A DNA stretch of 6,227 bases from NCBI GenBank assembly GCA_018370615.1, contig JAGZAC010000105.1, forward strand, positions 1-6,227. The letters are read 5' to 3'. The notes beneath the pieces were generated by a model. The model worked only from the letters and a program-made list of their open reading frames with translations, was not told where the DNA came from and made no database searches. The position numbers and the translations under genes were made by a program. Shown piece by piece: positions 1 through 5,619 of the stretch. The first letter of the stretch is position 1. Each line of letters starts with the position of its first letter. Source of the DNA: Clostridiales bacterium. Its GTDB lineage: Bacteria > Bacillota > Clostridia > Oscillospirales > CAG-272.

Positions 1-228
1 AGAAAGCAGCTGTTTCATTTCCTCTTTCGTCTTGGGAATGCGAATGCCGAGAAGCGCCGCGCTGTTAAAGAAACGGTCGATATGCTCGTTCAGATTATAA
101 ATGATGTGATTTCTGGAGTAGGTCGCATCATACACACCGTCGCCAAAATAGCAGGCTCTGTCCAGCATAGGAACAGACATTTTTTCCAGTTCGTCGTATT
201 TTCCGTTGTAATACCCAAGTGTTTTCAT
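1..228 (-). CDS. Class IV aminotransferase, D-amino-acid transaminase-like (N-terminal part; continues past base 1)
   Basis: This is the first 76 codons of a PLP-dependent class IV aminotransferase; the remainder lies outside the window. The protein begins MKTLGYYNGKYDELEKM. It shows the fold-type IV N-terminal pattern: D23-R24, the YFGDGVYD block at residues 27-34, and NEHIDRF at 47-53, where the Arg (R52) is the usual PLP-phosphate ligand. The catalytic lysine would lie beyond the edge, so activity cannot be judged. Family members include D-amino-acid transaminase (dat), branched-chain aminotransferase and aminodeoxychorismate lyase; the FGDGVYDATYS block and short N-terminus favour the D-amino-acid transaminase group, which links D-alanine and D-glutamate pools for the cell wall. 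The ATG at 228 is chosen because AAAGGA (235-240) sits 6 nt upstream. In-frame ATGs at 234 and 243 have no usable ribosome binding site. A promoter and a terminator-like hairpin lie upstream. Confidence 0.82.
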   Translation of the reverse strand, partial: MKTLGYYNGKYDELEKMSVPMLDRACYFGDGVYDATYSRNHIIYNLNEHIDRFFNSAALLGIRIPKTKEEMKQLLS

Positions 229-244
229 ATGCATTCCTTTCATG

Positions 245-299
245 AAAAAAGCAGGATGGCGCGCAGGCATACAAGCCGCACACGACGCCATTGCCCTGC
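245..299 (-). terminator. Terminator-like hairpin with T6 tract in the leader of the aminotransferase gene
   Basis: On the minus strand, GCAGG (299-295) plus ATGGCG (291-286) pair perfectly with CGCCAT (261-256) plus CCTGC (255-251), with a 3-nt bulge (294-292). An inner GC-rich helix (279-275 with 268-263, one bulge) closes on a 6-nt loop. Six T residues (250-245) follow the stem directly. This is a textbook intrinsic terminator, yet it sits between the gene's best promoter and its start codon, 17 nt before the ATG. It could be an attenuator or the 3' end of a small RNA of about 65-70 nt. Confidence 0.7.
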
Positions 300-318
300 T
301 GCGATGTATATCAAATTT

Positions 319-347
319 ATTTTAGTCCCTTTGGAGGAAATTGTAAA
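319..347 (-). promoter_or_regulatory. Sigma-A-type promoter upstream of the aminotransferase gene
   Basis: TTTACA (347-342) and TAAAAT (324-319) are separated by exactly 17 nt on the minus strand. Predicted transcription starts near 311-312, which gives an untranslated leader of about 84 nt that includes the hairpin at 245-299. It lies downstream of the lipoprotein terminator, so the aminotransferase is probably a separate transcription unit. Confidence 0.6.
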
Positions 348-394
348 GAGGTTTCCGAAAAAAACTTGTAGAAATCTCCCGCTTTTCTCACACA

Positions 395-436
395 AAAAGT
401 AACAGAAATAACAAAGAGAGGGTTCGCCTCTCTTTG
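395..436 (-). terminator. Intrinsic terminator of the lipoprotein gene
   Basis: A perfect 10-bp stem (436-427 paired with 421-412) with a 5-nt loop begins at the base next to the lipoprotein stop codon. It is followed by a T-rich tract (411-395). The inverted repeat is clean and the position is exact, so termination of the minus-strand lipoprotein transcript is the natural reading. Confidence 0.85.
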
Positions 437-1234
437 CTATGATAAAGTATATGTTCCTGCATATTGCAGCGTTCTGTCGCTGGCACTTCTGCCGGCAACC
501 ACTATATCCCCGGAACCGTCTCTGGCCGGCACCAGGATGGTACTTCCCCAATCTCCCTCAAACATAACGGAACACAGGGGAGCTTTCGTCGCCTTTGTTT
601 CTATAAAAAGTGTTTCACCAAACTGACTTTCAATACAAACTCTTATGAATTCAGCTTCGTATGTAATTGTCATCTGATATTCTTTATATGTATATACACC
701 TTCCGCTATGACAATGTCACTGGACGCTTTTTCCGTTTCGGCGGACTGAGGATCAAAATAAGTATATTCTCCGGAAATGGAAAGATTTTTTTCTTCGTCC
801 ACAAGGAAACTGGTGGAAAGCACCTGTCCATCTTCGGAAGGAATTATTGTAAGGCATACCCGAGAGTCATCGTTATCCACTACAGTAATTGCGTCCGCCC
901 CACTATTGTCCTCACGAATGGAGCCGATAAACATACGAATACCGTACAAAGGGGTATATATGACAATATGATATCCGCTTCCGCCCGCGCCATCTGTATC
1001 CGTCAACTCCATAATATAGGCGCCGTTGCTGTAGCATCCTTCCTGAAGTGCAATGTTTTGTGAAGAAACAGTACCCGTCTGTGTATCCGCCTTCCCTATC
1101 GTTTTTCCATCCGGTGACTGTTGTTCTGTGGTTTCTTCTGTATATTCCACTCCAGTCACCTGATATATCCAAGCACAGGAAGACAGCACCATGCTCAAGA
1201 ATACAGGAAAAATTATGACACACAGCTTCTTCAT
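437..1234 (-). CDS. Hypothetical secreted lipoprotein with a duplicated beta-rich domain
   Basis: I do not recognise this 265-residue protein. It has a lipoprotein signal peptide: MKK, a hydrophobic stretch to about residue 17, and lipobox LSSC with the acylated cysteine at C20, so it is probably anchored on the outer face of the membrane. A Thr/Gln/Ser-rich linker (about 31-61) follows. Two similar halves then appear. Half one (about 62-159) opens LQEGCYSN and closes LSISGEYTY. Half two (about 175-265) opens IAEGVYTY and closes LQYAGTYTLS at the very C-terminus. Both halves have alternating hydrophobic residues typical of antiparallel beta strands, which suggests two tandem beta-barrel or lipocalin-like domains. 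No catalytic motif is visible. The ATG at 1234 follows a weak AGG at 6-nt spacing. The gene has its own extended -10 promoter and terminator and appears monocistronic. A role in ligand binding or the envelope is possible but unproven. Confidence 0.85.
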   Translation of the reverse strand: MKKLCVIIFPVFLSMVLSSCAWIYQVTGVEYTEETTEQQSPDGKTIGKADTQTGTVSSQNIALQEGCYSNGAYIMELTDTDGAGGSGYHIVIYTPLYGIRMFIGSIREDNSGADAITVVDNDDSRVCLTIIPSEDGQVLSTSFLVDEEKNLSISGEYTYFDPQSAETEKASSDIVIAEGVYTYKEYQMTITYEAEFIRVCIESQFGETLFIETKATKAPLCSVMFEGDWGSTILVPARDGSGDIVVAGRSASDRTLQYAGTYTLS

Positions 1235-1401
1235 TCCAAACCTACAACTTTCTCATAAGTACAAATCATTCGTTCTGTCAGTTATTGTAACATAGCCACG
1301 AAAGAGTTGCTTACTTAATGAATTGAACAATTTGTAAACGATTTGGAAATTAAGAACATTTGTTTATTTGATTATTTCAAAGTCTAGCTCTAGAACAACT
1401 C
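1235..1401. other. AT-rich intergenic stretch upstream of the lipoprotein gene
   Basis: It holds the lipoprotein leader and promoter and a small palindrome (TCTAG-CT-CTAGA, 1383-1394). I see no open frame with a ribosome binding site on either strand and no RNA gene. Confidence 0.6.
1284..1292 (-). promoter_or_regulatory. Extended -10 promoter element for the lipoprotein gene
   Basis: The minus strand reads TGT-TACAAT (1292-1284), which is an extended -10 (TGn followed by a near-consensus hexamer). No good -35 is found at 16-18 nt, as is common for extended -10 promoters. Transcription would begin near 1277 and give a leader of about 43 nt. Confidence 0.4.
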
Positions 1402-1450
1402 CAAGCCTCTCTGTACAAGGATGGTGACTTACCCAAGACAAGTCGGAGAG
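1402..1450 (-). repeat. Two-hairpin repeat, decayed copy (unit 0)
   Basis: It starts CAAGCCTC and ends CGGAGAG, in the same orientation as the copy at 6131. Over the last 26 aligned bases (unit 0 about 1423-1448, against 6156-6181) 18 match, and the differences are mostly G-to-A or C-to-T transitions. Both hairpins are largely destroyed; a 5-bp GACTT/AAGTC stem remains. It sits head to head with the next unit. Confidence 0.55.
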
Positions 1451-1459
1451 CCCATGAAG

Positions 1460-1511
1460 AACAATCCCCCTGTCAGCTCCGCTGACACCCCCCTTTACAC
1501 AAGGGGGGCTT
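1460..1511 (+). repeat. Two-hairpin C-rich repeat (unit 1)
   Basis: It opens AACAATCCCCC. Hairpin A is TGTCAGC-TCC-GCTGACA (1471-1487). Hairpin B is an 8-bp C6TT/AAG6 stem with a TACAC loop (1488-1508). The T-rich stretch after it (1510-1518) could make it act as a plus-strand terminator. The same unit begins again at 6203. Confidence 0.8.
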
Positions 1512-1520
1512 CTTTTTTCC

Positions 1521-1568
1521 TAGCCTCCCCAGTGCGGGAGTTGCTACGCAACTCCTCACAAGGAGCCT
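1521..1568. repeat. Two-hairpin repeat, composite or degenerate copy (unit 2)
   Basis: A central hairpin, GGAGTTGC-TAC-GCAACTCC, is flanked on both sides by short remnants of the C/G-rich hairpin (CTCCC...GGGAG on the left, CTCCT-CACA-AGGAG on the right). The central stem carries the CTNYG apex seen in the other copies. Orientation is unclear because both flanks match, so it may be a fusion of two units. Confidence 0.5.
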
Positions 1569-1575
1569 TCTCCCT

Positions 1576-1630
1576 AGCCTCCCCTGTGTAAGGGGAGGTG
1601 CCGCGGCATAGCCGCGGCGGAGGGGTTGTA
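1576..1630 (-). repeat. Two-hairpin repeat (unit 3)
   Basis: Hairpin B is CCTCCCCT-GTGTA-AGGGGAGG (1578-1598). Hairpin A is GCCGCGGC-ATA-GCCGCGGC (1600-1618). The unit ends CGGAGGGGTTGTA. Its first 24 bases from GCCTCCC differ from the copy at 6134 at 3 positions and its last 13 at one, while the hairpin A arms are wholly different but still self-complementary. Confidence 0.8.
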
Positions 1631-1643
1631 TCCCTTACCACAT

Positions 1644-1674
1644 AAAAAGAGGAGTGCTGAACACTCCTCTTTTT
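1644..1674 (-). terminator. Terminator of the potABCD operon
   Basis: A perfect 13-bp stem (1674-1662 with 1656-1644) has a 5-nt loop. It starts 3 nt after the potD stop codon, and its 3' arm ends in a T5 run on the minus strand. The A5/T5 ends make it symmetrical, so it could also stop plus-strand transcription. Confidence 0.88.
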
Positions 1675-1677
1675 ATT

Positions 1678-2796
1678 TTATGAATTGGTCACTTCAATCC
1701 AAAGAGCTTCATAATACTCTACCGTCTCCGCATCCAAATCGTGGAACCACTGCACCTCGGGCATATCCTCTTCAGATGGATACAATATTTCGTTGTCCTT
1801 ATAGGTGTAATCCTCGTGGGAGACTACCTCTGTGTTGGGGGAAGCATAGCAAAGCGCCTCTGCATTTGCCAGTGCTATTTCCGGCTCCATCAAAAAGTTC
1901 ATATACAACATTGCCGCCTCATAATTTTGACACCCCTTAGGAATACATACAGAATCACAGAAAATGTTTACCCCTTCCTTGGGATATACAAAAGCCAGGT
2001 CAGGATTGTTCTCCTTCATAAGCAAATAATCCCCTGCATAGTAAGGCGCCAAAGCAGCGTTTCCACCCTCCATTTTATTGAATACTTCATCCATTACACG
2101 TGCCTGCAGAACAGAACTCTGTTCCTTCAATAGCTCTGCAGCAGCATCCCAGTCGGCATGATTCGTGGTATTCAAATCCTGTCCCAAAATCAGCTGCGCC
2201 AGGGCAAAAGCATCTCTGGGATTGTTGAATGTGAGGATGTTGCCGCTGTAGGTTTCATCCCACAATGCTTCCCAGCTGTCAATGGTACCTTCCACCATAG
2301 TGGTATTGTAAATCAGCCCCACCATACCTACATTATAGGGAACAGAATACTCGTTGTTTGGATCAAAATACAGGTTTTTATACTGCTCGTCAATATACTG
2401 ATAATTGGAAAGCGATTCCACATCCACCGTCTCCAAGCGGTCCTCCCGAATGAGCCGTTCGATCATATAATCAGAGGGAATGATGATATCATAATAATTC
2501 GCGCCGGAAACCAAATCGGAATACATGGTTTCATTATCATCATAAGTGAGATATACCACTTCAATTCCCGTCAGGTTTTCAAACGCTGCGTTTACATCCA
2601 GAGACCCCTCTGTGCCGTCGGAAATATACTCTCCCCAGTTATATACCTTCAGAGTAGTACCGGCAAGGTCCTGGTTGTATTCTCCCTTTAGAAGCGCGCT
2701 GTCAATGGTATCGTTTCGCTCCCCGCAGGAAGAAGCGGACAAAAGCAGTGCGCCGATCAGTGCACAGAGCGTGAGAATAGACAAAAATTTTTTCAT
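1678..2796 (-). CDS. potD: Spermidine/putrescine ABC transporter, substrate-binding lipoprotein PotD
   Basis: PotD captures polyamines outside the cell and delivers them to PotBC. The 372-residue protein has a lipoprotein signal peptide with acceptor cysteine C24 (SASSC). A type II periplasmic-binding-protein fold follows, with family landmarks NWGEYI (53-58), PSDYMI (107-112), YNVGMVGLIYN (154-164), NNPRDAFALA (191-200), YPKEG (271-275) and CYASPN (316-321). Compared from memory with E. coli PotD, W54, Y57, S108, Y110, D281 and Y317 match ligand-pocket positions. The equivalents of D168 and W255 are N192 and F279, and E171 becomes D195, so ligand preference may differ. I chose the ATG at 2796, not an in-frame ATG at 2820: AAAGGA lies about 7 nt upstream of it, and the extra residues would spoil the signal peptide. 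It is the last gene of the operon, 24 nt after potC, and the operon terminator follows directly. Confidence 0.94.
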   Translation of the reverse strand: MKKFLSILTLCALIGALLLSASSCGERNDTIDSALLKGEYNQDLAGTTLKVYNWGEYISDGTEGSLDVNAAFENLTGIEVVYLTYDDNETMYSDLVSGANYYDIIIPSDYMIERLIREDRLETVDVESLSNYQYIDEQYKNLYFDPNNEYSVPYNVGMVGLIYNTTMVEGTIDSWEALWDETYSGNILTFNNPRDAFALAQLILGQDLNTTNHADWDAAAELLKEQSSVLQARVMDEVFNKMEGGNAALAPYYAGDYLLMKENNPDLAFVYPKEGVNIFCDSVCIPKGCQNYEAAMLYMNFLMEPEIALANAEALCYASPNTEVVSHEDYTYKDNEILYPSEEDMPEVQWFHDLDAETVEYYEALWIEVTNS

Positions 2797-2820
2797 GTTT
2801 ATTTCCTTTCTAGAATACAT

Positions 2821-3636
2821 TCACTTATTTTTTATCGAAATTTGTGCTGCCTTTTTTGCCTGCCGGATTTGCGATAAATTCATAATCAGCAGCAAAACAA
2901 GTACAGAGATAAAAATACAGGAGCAAACTGCGTACATTTCGGGAGTAACCCGTTTTTTCGTCATCGTGTATATCAGCAGCGGGAGAGTCGTAAAGCTGCC
3001 GCTGGTATAGTGACTGATGACAAAATCATCGATGGACAGGGTAAACGCCATCAATGCACCGGACACAACCCCGGAAGAAATAGACGGAAGCACCACCCGA
3101 AAGAACGCCTGTACCGGAGTGCTCCCCAAATCCTGCGCCGCTTCTGCCAGGTGAGGGTCCGTCTGCATCAGCTTGGGCAAAACATTCAGCACCACATAGG
3201 GCAGGCTAAATGTTACATGTGCAATGAGAATAGTAGCAAATCCCAAGGATTCCACTGCTCCCAGCATTCTGCCTACAAAGGCAAACAGCAGCATCAGGGA
3301 AACGCCAGTAACAATATCCGGATTCATCATAGGAACATTGGAAACGGAAAGCACCCCTGTTTTAAACCACTTGTTGCGTATACCGAAAATCCCCACCGCT
3401 GCCAGCGTTCCAAGTACTGTGGCAATTACTGTAGACACCACCGCCAATAGCAGTGTGTTCTTCAGCGCATCCATAGCAGCGCTGTCCCGCAGCATTTCCT
3501 CGTACCAGTGAAGCGAAAATCCAGTAAACCGGGCCGTGCTGTTGGCCTCGTTGAAGGAGAACAACACCATCACCAAAAGGGGCAGATACATAATGGCAAA
3601 AATCACGCCCATATAAACTTTCCCAAAAGTTTTCAC
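2821..3636 (-). CDS. potC: Spermidine/putrescine ABC transporter permease PotC
   Basis: PotC is one of the two inner membrane subunits that form the polyamine channel with PotB. The 271-residue protein has about six hydrophobic segments, the first at about residues 8-28 after MKTFGKVY. The binding-protein-dependent permease EAA loop, which docks on the ATPase, is at 165-184 (EAAQDLG...RVVLP). SIDDFVISHYTSG (201-213) is typical of the PotC/PotI subgroup. Length is normal for the family. The start is GTG (3636-3634), preceded by AAGGGGGG at 8-nt spacing. The GTGA overlap with the potB stop codon (TGA, 3635-3633) points to translational coupling. The C-terminal tail is lysine-rich (RQAKKAAQISIKNK), consistent with a cytoplasmic end. 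Confidence 0.94.
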   Translation of the reverse strand: MKTFGKVYMGVIFAIMYLPLLVMVLFSFNEANSTARFTGFSLHWYEEMLRDSAAMDALKNTLLLAVVSTVIATVLGTLAAVGIFGIRNKWFKTGVLSVSNVPMMNPDIVTGVSLMLLFAFVGRMLGAVESLGFATILIAHVTFSLPYVVLNVLPKLMQTDPHLAEAAQDLGSTPVQAFFRVVLPSISSGVVSGALMAFTLSIDDFVISHYTSGSFTTLPLLIYTMTKKRVTPEMYAVCSCIFISVLVLLLIMNLSQIRQAKKAAQISIKNK

Positions 3637-4496
3637 AGCATGATCCCCCCTTCCTCATCAGAAAAGCGGTTCATAATCATAATGCAGATGAGGATGACCA
3701 CCATCAAAACCAGAGACAGCATGGCACCCAGATTGCGGGTAGAGACCCTGTTTACCAGTACCTCGATCACATCCCCAATCATATTTATACTGGCGCCCCC
3801 AAGCTTTTGGGATATGTAAAAGGTGCTGACAGAAGGTACAAACACCATGGTGACGCCGGACACAATCCCCGAGGTGCTCAAAGGAAGGATTACCCGGCGG
3901 AACCGGGACGGCCCTCCGGAGCCAAGATCTGCCGCCGCCTCCAACAAAGCAGGATCTATTTTGGAGAGCACCGAATAGAGGGGCAGCACCATGTACGGAA
4001 AGTAGTTGTATACCATTCCGAAAATCACCGCCCCGGGCGTATTGATCATCTGCAGTCTTCCCAGACCCACAGTGGCCAGCAAATTATTGATGATCCCATT
4101 GGTCTCAATAATGTTCATAATGGAGTAGGTCAAAATCAAAAGGTTCATCCACATGGGCAGCATCACCAGCATCATCATCACTCGCTGGGTCGCTTCGGAC
4201 CGCTTTGTCATAAAATAAGCAAAGGGGTACGCCAGTACAAGCGTCACCGCAGTGGCGACCAAAGCATATATGAAAGAATCAATGATGTTGTCCTTATATA
4301 TTCCCAGCTTTCGGAAATTGTCCAAGGTAAATGCGCCGTTTCCATCAGTGAAGGCATACACCACCACAATAAACATGGGAATGACAACAAACAGGCAGAG
4401 CCAAATCAAATATGGGAAATTGAGGAGAAGAGAGACCCCCTTTTTCCTGGTTCTGTTTTTGCGTTCCCGTACGCCTCGCAGCTTCGCATCAGTCAT
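3633..4496 (-). CDS. potB: Spermidine/putrescine ABC transporter permease PotB
   Basis: PotB is the second channel-forming permease of the importer. The 287-residue protein starts with a basic cytoplasmic segment (residues 1-20, many Arg/Lys). A first membrane helix spans about 25-49 and several further hydrophobic helices follow. The conserved LPMWMNLLILTY block is at 113-124 and the EAA loop at 186-205 (EAAADLG...RVILP). The ATG at 4496 is preferred over an in-frame ATG at 4562 because GGAGG lies 9 nt upstream and because the longer form would overlap potA by 74 nt with a poorly fitting N-terminus. The chosen start overlaps the potA end by 8 nt, and the potB ribosome binding site lies inside the potA coding sequence. 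The stop overlaps the potC GTG. Confidence 0.94.
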   Translation of the reverse strand: MTDAKLRGVRERKNRTRKKGVSLLLNFPYLIWLCLFVVIPMFIVVVYAFTDGNGAFTLDNFRKLGIYKDNIIDSFIYALVATAVTLVLAYPFAYFMTKRSEATQRVMMMLVMLPMWMNLLILTYSIMNIIETNGIINNLLATVGLGRLQMINTPGAVIFGMVYNYFPYMVLPLYSVLSKIDPALLEAAADLGSGGPSRFRRVILPLSTSGIVSGVTMVFVPSVSTFYISQKLGGASINMIGDVIEVLVNRVSTRNLGAMLSLVLMVVILICIMIMNRFSDEEGGIML

Positions 4497-5619
4497 CTTC
4501 CACTTCCTCCGGAATCTGATTGATTTCGTCCATCTCATCGGAAAAGGTGCTGTAGTCTCCATATCGGCCAGAATATTCCGACTTTTTCATTATATGAATA
4601 GCGTCCGGTTCTATGGAAAGCCCTACCGTCTCCCCTTCACCGCAGTAATCCGTGGTCTGAATCATCCACTTAAATCCCCGGATATCTACGATGATTTCAT
4701 AGTGCACTCCAAGGAAGGTAACGGATGTCACAGTACCCGTGAGCATCCCCTTCTCCGGCGGTACAATATCCACATCCTCCGGACGGATTACCACATCCAC
4801 CGCCTCTCCAGGAGCAAAACCTGCGTCCAAGCAATCGAAGGTGTGCCCGGCAAAAGTCGCCTTGTAATCGGCAGGCATAGTGCCGTCCAAGATGTTGGAT
4901 TCTCCGATAAAATCCGCCACAAAAGCATTGACCGGTTCATTGTATATATCTGTAGGTGTTCCCACCTGCTGAATGCGTCCATTGTCCATGACAACTACCG
5001 TGTCGGACATGGAAAGCGCCTCTTCCTGGTCATGGGTGACAAATATAAACGTAATTCCCAGCTGCTTTTGAATATTTTTCAATTCCCGCTGCATGTCCTT
5101 GCGCAGCTTCAAATCCAGCGCAGCAAGAGGCTCATCCAACAGAAGCACCTTCGGCCGGTTGATTACCGCACGTGCCACCGCCACCCGCTGCTGCTGTCCT
5201 CCGGAAAGCTTGGTAATCTTGCGATGCTCCAGCCCCTCCAGGTTGACCAGGCGCAGCATTTCATGCACCCGTTCCTTGATTTCATCCTTTGGAACCCCCC
5301 TCACCCGCAGACCGTACGCCACATTTTCAAATACATTGTAGTGTGGAAAAAGCGCATAACGCTGAAAAATGGTGTTCACCTGACGTTTGTGAGGCGGAAC
5401 ACCATTGATACGCTCCGAGCCAAAAAAAACATCCCCTTCATCGGGCTCAATAAAGCCCGCAATGATGCGGAGGGTTGTGGTTTTGCCGCAGCCGGACGGC
5501 CCCAGCAATGTTACAAACTCCCCGTCACATATGGAAAGGGACAGTGCGTCCAACACCTTTTGATCGTCAAAAGATACGGACACATCGCACAGCTCAATAA
5601 GCTTCTGATTTTGGTTCAT
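4489..5619 (-). CDS. potA: Spermidine/putrescine ABC transporter ATP-binding protein PotA
   Basis: PotA is the ATPase that powers polyamine uptake. The 376-residue protein carries every canonical nucleotide-binding motif: Walker A GPSGCGKTT (40-48), Q-loop Q86 in IFQRYALFPH, signature LSGGQQQR (138-145), Walker B VLLLDEP (158-164), D-loop LAALD (165-169) and switch histidine H196. The C-terminal part (about 240-345, with VIRPEDVDI) fits a TOBE regulatory domain. An acidic tail of about 30 residues (346-376, ending EEVEDD) extends past it; this part also contains the potB ribosome binding site, so its sequence may be constrained at the RNA level. The ATG at 5619 follows AAAGGGGG at 7-nt spacing. 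It is the first gene of the operon and is preceded by a long structured leader. The gene is intact and of usual length. Confidence 0.95.
   Translation of the reverse strand: MNQNQKLIELCDVSVSFDDQKVLDALSLSICDGEFVTLLGPSGCGKTTTLRIIAGFIEPDEGDVFFGSERINGVPPHKRQVNTIFQRYALFPHYNVFENVAYGLRVRGVPKDEIKERVHEMLRLVNLEGLEHRKITKLSGGQQQRVAVARAVINRPKVLLLDEPLAALDLKLRKDMQRELKNIQKQLGITFIFVTHDQEEALSMSDTVVVMDNGRIQQVGTPTDIYNEPVNAFVADFIGESNILDGTMPADYKATFAGHTFDCLDAGFAPGEAVDVVIRPEDVDIVPPEKGMLTGTVTSVTFLGVHYEIIVDIRGFKWMIQTTDYCGEGETVGLSIEPDAIHIMKKSEYSGRYGDYSTFSDEMDEINQIPEEVEDD

Noticed and set aside
82..402. Plus-strand frame of 106 codons over the aminotransferase start
   Set aside because: It is antisense to a recognisable aminotransferase and runs through its terminator-like hairpin and promoter; no homology or ribosome binding site is seen.
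1461..1630. CRISPR-like array
   Set aside because: The units are hairpin repeats in mixed orientation with variable stems and no regular unique spacers; no cas gene is present.
2797..2820. Upstream ATG extension of potD (MYSRKEIN)
   Set aside because: The AAAGGA site lies inside this stretch and serves the ATG at 2796, which starts a typical lipoprotein signal peptide.
4497..4562. Upstream ATG extension of potB
   Set aside because: It would overlap potA by 74 nt; the ATG at 4496 has GGAGG at proper spacing and gives a normal PotB N-terminus.
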